Assembly: GCF_000497245.1 (NCBI RefSeq)
Contig: NZ_AWTC01000021.1
Coordinates: 1 to 60,252 of the forward strand
Direction of reading: 5' to 3'
From: Sporolactobacillus laevolacticus DSM 442
GTDB lineage: Bacteria > Bacillota > Bacilli > Bacillales > Sporolactobacillaceae
Length of the DNA stretch: 60,252 bases
This document shows positions 34,806 through 44,166 of this stretch, piece after piece. The translations under genes were made by a program, and so were the position numbers. The first letter of the stretch is position 1, and each line of letters opens with the position of its first letter. The notes under the pieces are model-generated. The model saw only the letters and a list, made by a program, of their open reading frames with translations. It had not been told where the DNA came from and did no database searches.

Positions 34806-36098
34806 ATGAAAGCAACTATATCTGAAGTAAAAAATTATGTCGGTGCGGAAGTTACGATCGGTGCCTGGCTCGCAAACAAACGTTCAAGCGGAAAAATCCA
34901 ATTTCTCGAATTGCGTGACGGTACAGGTTATATCCAAGGAGTTGTACTCAAAAATGAGGTCAGCGAAGAGAGCTGGGAAAAAGCGAAAGAACTGACTCAG
35001 GAAAGCTCACTTTATGTAACGGGGACGGTTCGGGAAGATAAACGCGCACCGAGCGGTTTTGAACTGACTGTAACCTCCCTGGAAGTTATCCAAATTGCGC
35101 AAGATTATCCGATCACACCTAAAGATCATGGTGTTGAATTCTTGATGGATCATCGTCATCTATGGCTGCGTTCAAGCAGGCAGCATGCGATTCTGCGCAT
35201 TCGTGATGAAATAATCAAGGCAACTTATGACTTTTTCCATGACAACGGCTTTACAAAGGTTGATCCGCCGATCTTGACCGGCAGCTCCGCTGAAGGCACG
35301 ACAGACTTGTTTCACACGAAATATTTTGATCGGGATGCGTATCTGTCACAAAGTGGTCAGTTATACATGGAAGCTGCAGCAATGGCTCTAGGAAAGGTAT
35401 ATTCTTTCGGACCTGCTTTTCGTGCTGAAAAATCGAAAACAAGACGTCACTTGATTGAATTCTGGATGATTGAACCTGAAATGGCATTCTGTGATCATGA
35501 AGAAAGTTTGAACGTTCAGGAAAACTATGTGGCTTATCTTGTCGAGGAAGTCCTGAAGAATTGCCAGACAGAGCTCAAGACAATTGGCCGTGACACGAGC
35601 AAGCTGGAGAAAATTAAAGCACCATTTCCGCGCATGACTTATGATGATGCGATTGAATTTCTTAAAAGCGAAGGTTTTGATGACATCGAATGGGGCGACG
35701 ATTTTGGATCCCCACATGAAACAGCGATCGCAGAACATTTTGATGTGCCGGTCTTTGTAACGGAATATCCGACCAAAGTGAAAGCATTCTATATGAAGCC
35801 GGTACCTGGACGTGATGAAGTTGTGCTATGTGCAGATCTTCTTGCCCCTGAAGGCTACGGTGAAATCATCGGAGGAAGCCAGCGTATCGATGATTTGGAA
35901 TTGATGAAGGAACGTTACGAACAGTTCCATCTGACGGATCCGTCTTATAAATGGTATCTTGAACTTCGCCAATATGGTTCCGTTCCGCATTCAGGGTTCG
36001 GGCTTGGACTTGAACGTGCAGTAGCCTGGATCTGCGGTCTTGATCATATTCGAGAAACAATTCCATTCCCAAGATTGCTGAACCGTATTTATCCATGA
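34806..36098 (+). CDS. asnS: Asparaginyl-tRNA synthetase
   Basis: 430 aa class II synthetase. N-terminal OB-fold anticodon domain ([23 protein letters not shown]), motif 2 [12 protein letters not shown] and motif 3 [12 protein letters not shown]. Gene order aspB-asnS-dnaD is conserved. No T-box leader precedes it: the gap to aspB is only 38 bases, so it is read from upstream. Confidence 0.97.
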   Translation: MKATISEVKNYVGAEVTIGAWLANKRSSGKIQFLELRDGTGYIQGVVLKNEVSEESWEKAKELTQESSLYVTGTVREDKRAPSGFELTVTSLEVIQIAQDYPITPKDHGVEFLMDHRHLWLRSSRQHAILRIRDEIIKATYDFFHDNGFTKVDPPILTGSSAEGTTDLFHTKYFDRDAYLSQSGQLYMEAAAMALGKVYSFGPAFRAEKSKTRRHLIEFWMIEPEMAFCDHEESLNVQENYVAYLVEEVLKNCQTELKTIGRDTSKLEKIKAPFPRMTYDDAIEFLKSEGFDDIEWGDDFGSPHETAIAEHFDVPVFVTEYPTKVKAFYMKPVPGRDEVVLCADLLAPEGYGEIIGGSQRIDDLELMKERYEQFHLTDPSYKWYLELRQYGSVPHSGFGLGLERAVAWICGLDHIRETIPFPRLLNRIYP

Positions 36099-36129
36099 TG
36101 TATTGATATGAGTATAGATAAGTTTTCTC

Positions 36130-36159
36130 AAGGTCCGGGAGCATACTTCCCGGACCTTT
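36130..36159 (+). terminator. Terminator after asnS
   Basis: AAGGTCCGGGA-GCATAC-TTCCCGGACCTTT hairpin. dnaD therefore probably has its own promoter. Confidence 0.85.
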
Positions 36160-36245
36160 ACTCGTATATTTTCGTATGATGGTGCACGTACGCGATTCAT
36201 CCGAATTAAGAGATCCATGCTATAATGGACGATGAGGTGTCAATT

Positions 36246-36941
36246 ATGGATATGAGATTCATGCTTAATTTAATCGCAAACGGCAGTGTCAACGTGCCGT
36301 CCCTGCTTCTCGAACACTATCCGGAGATTGGTTTAAATGAACAAGAATGTATGATGCTGATTCAGGTGCACTCGTTCTTGAGTAAGGGTGATGATTTTCC
36401 CACATTTGACAATCTGGCTGATCGGATGACCTTGGATGAAACGGCATGTGCCGATCTATTGCGGCGCTTGATTCAGCGCGGTTATCTTTCGATTGTTCAA
36501 AAAAGTGATAACGATTTTTATTCAGAATCCTACTCTTTGCAGCCTTTATGGGAAAAATTATTGCGTACATCCTACGGAAAAACTGTGGAGACAACATCAA
36601 AAAACAATGAAAATACACTCTATACTTTATTTGAAACCGAATTTGGCCGTCCTCTATCTCCAATTGAATGCGAGACACTCGCTATGTGGATGGATCAGGA
36701 TAGACATTCACCGATGTTAATTAAAGGTGCTCTTCGTGAAGCAGTCGTTTCCGGTAAACTGAATTTCCGCTATATTGATCGTATTCTGTTCGAATGGAAG
36801 AAGAACGGAATTCGAACGCTGGATCAGGCAAAGACCCATGGAGAAAAAATCAGGAATCATCAGCAACGATCGACTGGAGGATCCCGCGCGCAACAAAGTG
36901 CACCGGAGATGCCTTCTTACAATTGGCTGGACAAACGGTAA
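36246..36941 (+). CDS. dnaD: DNA replication initiation protein DnaD
   Basis: 231 aa. N-terminal winged-helix domain (LIQVHSFLSKGDDFPTF, LADRMTLDE), C-terminal DnaD domain with the YxxxIL..W motif in YIDRILFEWKKNGIR, and a disordered basic tail ending YNWLDKR. Works with DnaB and DnaI in loading the replicative helicase in Bacillales. ATG 36246 lies six bases after GAGGTG; the ATG 36225 upstream has none. Confidence 0.94.
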   Translation: MDMRFMLNLIANGSVNVPSLLLEHYPEIGLNEQECMMLIQVHSFLSKGDDFPTFDNLADRMTLDETACADLLRRLIQRGYLSIVQKSDNDFYSESYSLQPLWEKLLRTSYGKTVETTSKNNENTLYTLFETEFGRPLSPIECETLAMWMDQDRHSPMLIKGALREAVVSGKLNFRYIDRILFEWKKNGIRTLDQAKTHGEKIRNHQQRSTGGSRAQQSAPEMPSYNWLDKR

Positions 36942-36955
36942 AGGAGGGAACGACT

Positions 36956-37633
36956 CTGAACCAGACACAATTTGACTTTATCATGGAGAAAATCACTGAG
37001 ATGTTTCCAAATGCGCATTGCGAATTAGTGCACAGCAATCCGTTCGAGCTTGCAATCGCTGTGATGCTGTCCGCGCAATGCACAGATGCACTTGTCAATC
37101 GTGTGACTCCAGCGCTTTTTCAGAAATATCATGTGCCTGAAGATTACTTAGCGGTGTCTATTGAGGAACTTCAACACGACATTCGCTCTATAGGTTTGTA
37201 TCGAAATAAAGCGAAACACATTCGGCAGATGTGCCAGATGCTTATCGACAACTATGGCGGTGTTCTTCCGGATAATCGCGATGAATTGATCAAGCTTCCG
37301 GGTATCGGTCGTAAGACGGCGAACGTGATTGTTTCCGTTGCATTCGGAGAACCTGCGCTTGCTGTTGATACACATGTTGAACGAGTGACGAAGCGACTGG
37401 GCATTTGTCGGTGGAAGGACAGTGTCCTAGAAGTAGAAAAGACATTGACAAAGAGGTTGCCTCGGGAAAAATGGTCGGAGACACATCATCGACTGATTTT
37501 TTTCGGACGCTATCATTGCAAGGCTCAGAATCCAAATTGTCCGGAATGTCCGCTGCTCGATGTATGCAGAGAAGGGAAGAAACGGATGAATAGAGGAGAC
37601 GTTCGTATTGGAACAGCCTTACCTAAAGCTTGA
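36956..37633 (+). CDS. nth: Endonuclease III, apparently with a CTG start
   Basis: 225 aa DNA glycosylase/AP lyase of base excision repair. Helix-hairpin-helix LPGIGRKTANVI with the catalytic lysine, catalytic aspartate in VDTHVERV, and the 4Fe-4S cysteines C-x6-C-x2-C-x5-C (CKAQNPNCPECPLLDVC). AAAGGAGGG right after the dnaD stop is seven bases before CTG 36956, where family similarity also begins (LNQTQFDFIMEKI). The first ATG in frame is 36983 and has no ribosome binding site. The open frame before CTG runs inside dnaD. Confidence 0.93.
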   Translation: MNQTQFDFIMEKITEMFPNAHCELVHSNPFELAIAVMLSAQCTDALVNRVTPALFQKYHVPEDYLAVSIEELQHDIRSIGLYRNKAKHIRQMCQMLIDNYGGVLPDNRDELIKLPGIGRKTANVIVSVAFGEPALAVDTHVERVTKRLGICRWKDSVLEVEKTLTKRLPREKWSETHHRLIFFGRYHCKAQNPNCPECPLLDVCREGKKRMNRGDVRIGTALPKA

Positions 37634-38144
37634 GATACCTTCTTGTTTTCATGTCGCTCCTTTTTACGTGGATAATCAAGTTCTTGAACTGAGTTCTATT
37701 CCTGATCATATCGCATTCCACACTCCTTTTTTCTATGATCTACTTTATCTTGAAAAACCGGATTATCAAATCATTTGGCCATGGATACAAGAAGACAACT
37801 TTTTCCATACGTTTTGGACAAGCCATAAAGATCAAATTCGTGATCTCTTTCATAAACGGAATCAGGAACAAGCAAGGGGACCGATGATTCAGTCGGTCGC
37901 TGCATTTATTGATCAGATGTATTGGTCGTCGGGCAAACCGGTTTCGACGTTGAATTATAAAAAACAAATTCAGGATATGAAGGAAATGAGATATGCACCT
38001 CTGAATTGTGATGAACGATTGAGCTATGTCCTGAATCAACCGGATCGCTATCTTTCTTTTATCCAGCTCGATGAACTTGAGCAGGAACTGACAAAGAAAT
38101 TAGCAGTTCGCCGGAGGTTGCAAGTAAAAGATACAAATGAATAA
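37608..38144 (+). CDS. ypoC: YpoC-like protein of unknown function
   Basis: 178 aa soluble protein. Recognised by position (dnaD-nth-ypoC, then convergent ponA-recU) and by aromatic-rich segments such as FHTPFFYDLLYLEKP and a C-terminal NCDERLSYVLNQPDRYLSFIQLDEL. No catalytic motif seen. Starts at TTG 37608, nine bases after GAGGAG and inside the 3' end of nth (26-base overlap), so it is translationally coupled. Confidence 0.8.
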   Translation: MEQPYLKLEIPSCFHVAPFYVDNQVLELSSIPDHIAFHTPFFYDLLYLEKPDYQIIWPWIQEDNFFHTFWTSHKDQIRDLFHKRNQEQARGPMIQSVAAFIDQMYWSSGKPVSTLNYKKQIQDMKEMRYAPLNCDERLSYVLNQPDRYLSFIQLDELEQELTKKLAVRRRLQVKDTNE

Positions 38145-38177
38145 GCTAATTATCGAATTTTGTAAGATTAGACCATA

Positions 38178-38222
38178 GAAAAAAGTGGCCAGCGACGTTT
38201 CTGTCGCTGACCACTTTTTTCT
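38178..38222. terminator. Bidirectional terminator ypoC / ponA
   Basis: AAAAAAGTGGCCAGCGAC pairs with GTCGCTGACCACTTTTTT (one mismatch). Long and flanked by A and T runs; serves both convergent operons. Confidence 0.92.
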
Positions 38223-38229
38223 ATCTTTT

Positions 38230-40614
38230 TTATGGATTTGAGCTTCCGTTACCATTTCCATTTCCATTGCCCTGACCACCATTACCGTTCCCATTACCGT
38301 TCCCATTACCGTTGTTCCCTTGATCTCCGTTCACAGGTGGAGCGGCAGGTGAAGATGGAGGTGCAACAGATGATGATGAAGCAGGTGGAACCGAACCTGA
38401 GCTACTATCCGGCGGCAAGCTTGAACTACTGCTATCCGGCGGCATCGAACTGCTGCTGTCTGAGCTGCTACTTGAAGAATCGCTGCTGCTTGCGTCAGTA
38501 GGCTTGTTTTCTTGAAAATGATTGGTGATCGTCGAATTCCGTACGCCGAGTTCTCCATTACTGAGATCGATCACTGAGTTCGGCCTTGTGAAGTCCTGTG
38601 CACCTGGTAAGAATCGAGCCATAATATTTTTAAATATTGCTTTTGCATAATTTTGTTCATTTGGACCCAAATAGGAACCATAGTTCTTATTGCCAATTTT
38701 ACTTTTATCAGCATTATATCCGGTCCATACAGCAGTAGTTAGTCGCGTATTGTAACCAACAAACCAAGCATCTAAAGCTCCGTGGTCCTGTCCATATTTT
38801 GGAATCTTGAACATCTGTGCATAATCTGGAGGTATGTTCTGTGTACCGGTTTTACCTGCAAGATTTGCCCCTGGTATATTCGCACCAACTCCGGTTCCTT
38901 TCGTCATGACATCCTTCAGCATATCCGAAATCATGTAGGCGGTATAATCATGCATGGCGACACGGCGTGTATGGTCGAGCTGGATGACTTCTCCGTCCGG
39001 TTTGACAATTTTCCGAACAGCATATGGTTGGTTATAGATCCCGTTGTTTCCGAATGCTGCATAGGCTCCTGACATTTGAAGAGGATTGGATTGAAAACTT
39101 CCTATTGAATACGATTCATTGAAACTTTTTTGTACTTGGTTAATCCCCAATTTACCTGCAAATGTCTGAATGCTTTTCGGGTTGCCAAGTGCATGATCGA
39201 CTTCTTGCATAGTTCTTAGCGCAGGAATATTACGCGATAGGTAAAGAGCCTTTCGCATCGTCATTTTCCCAAGATATTTGCCGTCCCAGTCCCCAATTTC
39301 CGGACCGCCGTTACTATATTTTGCGCCTTTTGTATCGTCTACTTGATAATCCGTCGGCCATTTCAAGTAGTCAATCGCCGGACCGTAATCCATGATCGGC
39401 TTAGCAGTAGAGCCAACCTGCCCCTTAGATGTGTAGGCATAATTTAGATCCAAATATTTATAATTTCTTCCGCCGCCGAGTGCACGGATCGCACCGGTTT
39501 GTGTGTCGATAACTGAAACAGCTGCCTGGAAGTTACTTTGGACATTCGGATAATTGCTCTTATTGTTCAATACATTTTGTGTTTGGGTCTGGATATCAGG
39601 ATCCAATGTAGTATAGATCTTGAGTCCTCCGGAAGTAAATTCCTGTTCGGTGATTACCTTTTTGTCCTTAACCAGTTCATTCCGAACATAGTCCAAAAAA
39701 GCGCCATATTTCCGATTACTGATCGGTATATTACGGTGCCCCATGGTCATTTCTTTCATAGAGACGGCTTTTGCTTTCGCAGCCTCATCCGCAGAAATTG
39801 CCTTATTCTGAACCATCAGGTCAAGTACGAGATCACGGCGTGCCTTGGCCTGTACCGGATGGCGAATCGGATCGTAATATCCAGGATTTCTGGTCATTGC
39901 CGCCAGCATGGCCGCTTGTTCTAGAGTTACATTTTTAATGTTTTTTCCAAAATAACGCTCAGAAGCCGCTGCGACGCCATATGTTGGACCACCGCCTAAG
40001 TAAATCTGATTTAAGTACATTTCCAGAATCTGTTTCTTCGTGTATTTTTTCTCAAGCTGGATTGCAAGGTACATTTCTTGAATCTTACGCGTAAACGTTT
40101 TGTTCTGCGTCAACATCGCATTACGAACAACCTGCTGGGTAATGGTGCTGGCACCTTCGGATTTATAACCTTTTGTAAATTGAGCAACTCCCGCACCCAT
40201 AATTCGAATCGGGTCAATACCGATATGCTTATAAAATCGAACATCCTCTGTCGAAATATAAGCATCCTGAACATCCATGGGAATATCATTGATGCTTGTA
40301 TACATTCGGTGTAGACCAGAATCTACTGAGGTTACTTTTTTTCCATTTTGGTCATAAATTACTGATGAGACTTGATTGTGCAGGGCATTTTCATTCAATG
40401 CAGGTGCATTTTTGATCACCGCAAACACGAAAATAGTTCCTGCCAGAATTAAAAATAATAGAACGAGAAAGAAGATGAAAACTATCCGTTTAAACCAGTG
40501 CTTTTTTTTGCCACTCGATACTTTCTTTTTCTTTGGTGCGTTATTATTCGTATTTTTTTGTTTTTCCTGTTCGGCTGCGCGCCGTCTTTCCATTCGTGTA
40601 TGGTATTCAACCAT
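38230..40614 (-). CDS. ponA: Class A penicillin-binding protein 1 (glycosyltransferase/transpeptidase)
   Basis: 794 aa bifunctional peptidoglycan synthase. Basic cytoplasmic head, one membrane segment (about residues 43-68), GT51 domain with EDVRFYKHIGID, GASTITQQ and KKQILEMYLNQIYLGG, transpeptidase domain with SxxK (STAKP), SxN (SRN) and KTGT. After about residue 690 the tail is low complexity: Ser/Pro blocks (DSSSSS, PPDSSS), then NGNGNG repeats, presumably an extended wall-side tail. Follows recU on the same strand as in B. subtilis. GGTAGGA precedes ATG 40614. Confidence 0.96.
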   Translation of the reverse strand: MVEYHTRMERRRAAEQEKQKNTNNNAPKKKKVSSGKKKHWFKRIVFIFFLVLLFLILAGTIFVFAVIKNAPALNENALHNQVSSVIYDQNGKKVTSVDSGLHRMYTSINDIPMDVQDAYISTEDVRFYKHIGIDPIRIMGAGVAQFTKGYKSEGASTITQQVVRNAMLTQNKTFTRKIQEMYLAIQLEKKYTKKQILEMYLNQIYLGGGPTYGVAAASERYFGKNIKNVTLEQAAMLAAMTRNPGYYDPIRHPVQAKARRDLVLDLMVQNKAISADEAAKAKAVSMKEMTMGHRNIPISNRKYGAFLDYVRNELVKDKKVITEQEFTSGGLKIYTTLDPDIQTQTQNVLNNKSNYPNVQSNFQAAVSVIDTQTGAIRALGGGRNYKYLDLNYAYTSKGQVGSTAKPIMDYGPAIDYLKWPTDYQVDDTKGAKYSNGGPEIGDWDGKYLGKMTMRKALYLSRNIPALRTMQEVDHALGNPKSIQTFAGKLGINQVQKSFNESYSIGSFQSNPLQMSGAYAAFGNNGIYNQPYAVRKIVKPDGEVIQLDHTRRVAMHDYTAYMISDMLKDVMTKGTGVGANIPGANLAGKTGTQNIPPDYAQMFKIPKYGQDHGALDAWFVGYNTRLTTAVWTGYNADKSKIGNKNYGSYLGPNEQNYAKAIFKNIMARFLPGAQDFTRPNSVIDLSNGELGVRNSTITNHFQENKPTDASSSDSSSSSSDSSSSMPPDSSSSSLPPDSSSGSVPPASSSSVAPPSSPAAPPVNGDQGNNGNGNGNGNGNGGQGNGNGNGNGSSNP
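38281..38315. repeat. 12-bp tandem repeat in the ponA tail
   Basis: ATTACCGTTCCC repeated about 2.8 times, coding for the Asn-Gly run at the end of PBP1. Length is divisible by three, so copy-number change keeps the frame. Confidence 0.7.
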
Positions 40615-40696
40615 GACTGATCCTACCTTTCCAAAAAAAGCCTATCCCATGGTTTACGTTTTATAGTATTCGATTGTTCCCATGGATTATGACCAG

Positions 40697-41299
40697 CTAA
40701 AAGTATACCTTATTTACAACGCGAAGGTAATCAATGCGAGGCAGATAATTTTGGGGAATCAGATGTCCATGGTCCATGAAAAGCTGTTTGGGCATTGATT
40801 TTCTGCCACCTTTCATCGATGCAACCCAATAATTCGCGAGGTAATCTGAGTCGAGCAAAAAGATTTCAGCGGTTTGCGTGAATTTAACGATAATAAATCC
40901 AATACCACCATGGCGTTTGATGCGTTTCATATGCTCGACTTGATGGGCATGGAAATTCTTTAGGGGAATATAGTGGGCATGGGTTGTTTCCTTCGCCTCA
41001 AAATCTATGTATCTTCCTCTATATATACCATTGTAATCCGTAGTCGATGCTTTACGAAAATAAGCTTCAGTGATCTTTGCCGCACTCCGCTTTGGGTAAT
41101 CTACATGGACAATCTGGATCGGGGTGGGCTTCTTATAAATAACCGCTTGATCCGTCTCAATATAATAGCGGTTACTCACATTCAGATCTTCTTCCAGGGT
41201 CATGCCGCGATGTCCATAGACCACTCCGGAATCCGATGCTTTTCCCACGGACGTAAAGGAGTTTTTAAAAGGTTGACCGTTCGGGTAATAGACCGTCAT
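40697..41299 (-). CDS. recU: Holliday junction resolvase RecU
   Basis: 200 aa. Cleaves four-way junctions in recombination and chromosome segregation. Matches Bacillus RecU: HRGMTLEEDLN, TPIQIVHVDYPKRSAAKI, STTDYNGIYRGRYIDFEAKET (catalytic Asp/Glu/Lys cluster) and PRIDYL near the end. ATG 41299 is twelve bases after AAAGGAG, a long spacing. Upstream of ponA in the usual recU-ponA arrangement. Confidence 0.95.
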   Translation of the reverse strand: MTVYYPNGQPFKNSFTSVGKASDSGVVYGHRGMTLEEDLNVSNRYYIETDQAVIYKKPTPIQIVHVDYPKRSAAKITEAYFRKASTTDYNGIYRGRYIDFEAKETTHAHYIPLKNFHAHQVEHMKRIKRHGGIGFIIVKFTQTAEIFLLDSDYLANYWVASMKGGRKSMPKQLFMDHGHLIPQNYLPRIDYLRVVNKVYF

Positions 41300-41369
41300 T
41301 TAGTAGGAGTGCTCCTTTCATGGTAGTAAGAAACTGCCGGATTACGTACACAGAGTAGATTCATACAAC

Positions 41370-41378
41370 AGTATACCA
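41370..41378 (-). promoter_or_regulatory. Extended -10 promoter of recU-ponA
   Basis: Leftward TGGTATACT (TGnTATACT), 71 bases upstream of recU. Confidence 0.5.
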
Positions 41379-41546
41379 AAGTCAGCATTAAAGAGGTTAA
41401 TTTTCTTTCTTTTCTAGTTGAGCCTTACAATCATCGCATGCGATATTTCACTAGTTTTGAGGGAACGCTACGAGTTTTGTCGACCATGAAGGGTTTGTCC
41501 TAAATGTATGGAAATCCTATAAAAAAGGCGAGAGAAGGGAATAACT

Positions 41547-41873
41547 ATGGACACTGTGAAGTGCAATGGTATGTCCGCGAAAGAACTGGATTTCAAAGTA
41601 GATTATTTAACCATGCAGTTGGAGCAAATTGAAAATAAGCTGGTTCGAAAAAATGAAGAGTTGATTGACAGTCATCTTTCGGTTTGTCGCACAAAACTCG
41701 CAAAGACCGGACGAAATCTTCAGCAAGTCAATCACTTGATGATAAAAGCCGCCAGAGGTACAGATATCTTCTATTCACGGCAATTGGAAGCAGTCATGTT
41801 TCGTGAAAATCATGTTCCATCATCGGTTGAGAAGCAGTCATGGCATCATCATCCATCCGGTGCGCTTGGTTAA
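41547..41873 (+). CDS. Small protein of unknown function
   Basis: 108 aa, soluble, probably helical: LDFKVDYLTMQLEQIENKL suggests a short coiled coil, and the C-terminus is His-rich (SWHHHPSG). AGAAGGGA precedes ATG 41547 by six bases. I do not recognise it. It sits between recU and yppE, where B. subtilis has the yppC/yppD genes, but I see no clear match. Confidence 0.55.
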   Translation: MDTVKCNGMSAKELDFKVDYLTMQLEQIENKLVRKNEELIDSHLSVCRTKLAKTGRNLQQVNHLMIKAARGTDIFYSRQLEAVMFRENHVPSSVEKQSWHHHPSGALG

Positions 41874-41985
41874 TCCAGCAACCATCTACGTTCTGTTTTC
41901 ATACTCCAATCGTTGAGCATGTTCGGTTTGCTATTTGATAGAACGTGTTAAACTGGAAAAAACAGAGCTATTGGAGTGAATGGAT

Positions 41986-42372
41986 GTGTCTGAAGAAGCA
42001 GAAGTGAAGCTGAAAGAACTCACGCTTCAAATAAGTCGGTTGAACAAAAAAGCATTTCGTCAATTTTCCGAGCGAACACAACTGACTGACTATCAAACCG
42101 ATTTCTATGGTGAGGTAAAACCTTTTGCCGATAAAATGCAGTTACTTATAGATGCTTGGCGTCCTTTAGCAGAAGAATGGGTAAGAAGCAACCGGCCTAA
42201 ATACGTTTTCCCCATTCAGATTAAAGATACGTATGACAACCTATCGATCGTATGTGTGACCGCATTCCAGAAAGATACGAGAAGAAGACGTTTTCTTGAA
42301 ACGATAAAATCTATCGATTACGTACTCGATCATATTTTGTTACAAGCAGGACGTGATGGCGAACAAGGTTAA
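41986..42372 (+). CDS. yppE: YppE-like DUF1798 protein
   Basis: 128 aa predicted four-helix bundle; YppE of B. subtilis has this fold. Segments LKELTLQISRLNKKAFRQF, DFYGEVKPFADKM and WVRSNRPKYVFPIQIKDTYDNL fit the family. Function unknown. GTG 41986 is nine bases after GGAG, better than ATG 41980. Its stop codon overlaps the stop of the convergent small gene on the other strand. Confidence 0.8.
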   Translation: MSEEAEVKLKELTLQISRLNKKAFRQFSERTQLTDYQTDFYGEVKPFADKMQLLIDAWRPLAEEWVRSNRPKYVFPIQIKDTYDNLSIVCVTAFQKDTRRRRFLETIKSIDYVLDHILLQAGRDGEQG

Positions 42373-42572
42373 CTCGCCATTCGAATGAAAGAGAAGAGAA
42401 CAAATAAAAAATAGGGAATGCCTAAGAAAAGAATTGCTCGATACATGATTTTTGTGATCCACTCAAAACATTCCTCAGCAGAGAGGTGTTCCACTTTATG
42501 TGCAATCTGCTGGACCTTTTCATCGAGGCGAGTTTGTTTTTTTGAGAATGTGGTTGTGTTTGTTTTTTCCAT
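42369..42572 (-). CDS. Small membrane protein of unknown function
   Basis: 67 aa: charged N-terminal half (KKQTRLDEKVQQIAHKVEHL), then one membrane segment (YRAILFLGIPYFLFVLFSFI). Strong GGAGGG seven bases before ATG 42572 supports expression. No family recognised. Stop codon overlaps that of yppE (shared TTAA). Confidence 0.65.
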   Translation of the reverse strand: MEKTNTTTFSKKQTRLDEKVQQIAHKVEHLSAEECFEWITKIMYRAILFLGIPYFLFVLFSFIRMAS

Positions 42573-42660
42573 GCCATGTCCCTCCTGATTCGTTGCTTTC
42601 TATCAGACTATATGACCTGTCCTGTAGAAATATACCAACAGATCATTCTAGTTCTACTTT

Positions 42661-43215
42661 TTATTGATCATGGAGGCGCTTGCTCAAGTCGGGTACGGTT
42701 AGACCTTCAAACTCTTTAAACCCTTGGTCCAAAGCAATCATTTTGCCGGAGACAACAGGATAGACCGCGGTGAAACCGCCATTAAGAATAAAGTGCTGAG
42801 CGTCATGGAAGCTCTTTAGAAACAAAATATAATCACCGTCAGCGAGCGGCCCGGTATAGACATTGTTCAGAGGATCTTGCGGAGGAGGAAGAGGATCAAC
42901 ACCCGTAGTTACAAGTAACGGGTTGACCGGTGATCGCCCTTTCAATGTCTGGCGGATGTGAAGATGTTGCGCAGCGTTTATCAATTTGGCTCCTGAAGCA
43001 AGCCGGCGGCCGGTATCCCATTTCGTAACGTGTTCATCAAGGTGAGCGTAGACAATAAGATCGGAAATCTGGATCATCTGTTTGCTGAATGCCGGCGGCT
43101 CAGATTTGATGATTTGATTCAAATCAGAAGGTTGCGCACTAGTAATTCTTATTGAGAAAAATAGGCAGATCAGGATCAGAAGCAATGGCAGGTACTTTCG
43201 CATAACACTAGACAT
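42661..43215 (-). CDS. Secreted protein of unknown function
   Basis: 184 aa. Clear signal peptide (RKYLPLLLILICLFFSIRITSAQ, cut expected after TSA), then a soluble domain with LIVYAHLDEHVTKWD, LLVTTGVDPLPPPQDPL and DGDYILFLKSF. No family recognised. I use ATG 43215 because GGAG lies nine bases upstream; an ATG five codons earlier lacks a site. Monocistronic, divergent from ykoE. Confidence 0.7.
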   Translation of the reverse strand: MSSVMRKYLPLLLILICLFFSIRITSAQPSDLNQIIKSEPPAFSKQMIQISDLIVYAHLDEHVTKWDTGRRLASGAKLINAAQHLHIRQTLKGRSPVNPLLVTTGVDPLPPPQDPLNNVYTGPLADGDYILFLKSFHDAQHFILNGGFTAVYPVVSGKMIALDQGFKEFEGLTVPDLSKRLHDQ

Positions 43216-43368
43216 AGACAAAATCTCCATCTTTTTTTATTAGATTGATACAGTGAATCGAAATCTATACATCTGCGAGACGTGCAGGAGTTGATGAGGA
43301 CATTAGCCTTGCTCAAATGAATATGATGTAGTATGTTTATCTTGTCAAATGAATAATGAATTGTTCGT

Positions 43369-43447
43369 CCACTAGGGGTGCTTCTGCTGAGAGGGACTTG
43401 TCCCGACCCTTGGACCTGATCTGGGTAATACCAGCGTAGGAAAGTGG
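43369..43447 (+). ncRNA. TPP riboswitch (THI element)
   Basis: Contains the hallmarks GGGGTGC, GCTGAGA, GACCCTTGGACCTGATCTGG and TAATACCAGCGTAGGAAA, closed by CCACT/AGTGG. Binds thiamine pyrophosphate and shuts off the ykoEDC operon through the terminator at 43465. Confidence 0.96.
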
Positions 43448-43464
43448 TTATTGTGACTAGGTTC

Positions 43465-43506
43465 ACCGCTTTCTTGTGTCATCATGAAAGCGGTTTTTTA
43501 TTTTTT
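43465..43506 (+). terminator. Riboswitch-controlled terminator
   Basis: ACCGCTTTC pairs with GAAAGCGGT, followed by TTTTTATTTTTT; expression platform of the TPP riboswitch. Confidence 0.88.
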
Positions 43507-43572
43507 CATGTCACCGCCTTTATCAGGTTTCACAGGACAGATAGTTCAAAAAAATGACGAGGGGGAATTGAA

Positions 43573-44166
43573 ATGAGTGAAGGTAAAAAAAGTTTGAAGC
43601 TTAATTTGACCGACATTCTGGTAACGATTGTTATCGCACTTGTATTTGGATTAGTATTTCGTCTGATGGGGCCGGTCTATGATCTTTTGCAGCCGCTGGG
43701 TCTTCATTTAGACGCATTATTGTATGGGATCTGGTTTATTGCGGCACCTTTTGCGGCTCTGCTGATTCGCAAACCAGGCGTTGCATTTATAGCAGAAACA
43801 GCAGCAGCACTTGCTGAAATGCTGTTTGCAGGAAGCGGCGGAGTTGTCAATTTATACTACGGGCTTGTCCAAGGCTTACTCTCAGAAGCAATTTTTGCTG
43901 CATGGCGTTATAAGAAATTTTCGCTAGGTATTGCTTCATTGTCCGCATTTGCTGCTTTGGTTGGTTCGGTGATAATTGATGCATATTACAGTTATTTACC
44001 GATGCTCGCCGGATGGAATCTAACCTTGTATCTCGTATTCCGAGTTCTGGGTGCCATTCTTCTTTCAGGACTGCTTCCGTTTGTTCTCGTTAAAGGATTG
44101 GAAAAAACGGGTGTAACGCAGTCGATCCGTCCAGTCTCCAAGGAAGATTACGATGTCCTCAAATAA
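43573..44166 (+). CDS. ykoE: ECF substrate-binding component YkoE (thiamine precursor)
   Basis: 197 aa, five or six membrane segments. Family blocks GPVYDLLQPLG, ALLYGIWFIAAPFAALLIRKPG and AEMLFAGSGGVVNLYYGLVQG. In B. subtilis YkoEDC-F takes up hydroxymethylpyrimidine-type thiamine precursors. ATG 43573 follows GAGGGGGA. The TPP riboswitch just upstream supports the assignment. ykoF, the thiamine-binding partner, is absent. Confidence 0.93.
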   Translation: MSEGKKSLKLNLTDILVTIVIALVFGLVFRLMGPVYDLLQPLGLHLDALLYGIWFIAAPFAALLIRKPGVAFIAETAAALAEMLFAGSGGVVNLYYGLVQGLLSEAIFAAWRYKKFSLGIASLSAFAALVGSVIIDAYYSYLPMLAGWNLTLYLVFRVLGAILLSGLLPFVLVKGLEKTGVTQSIRPVSKEDYDVLK

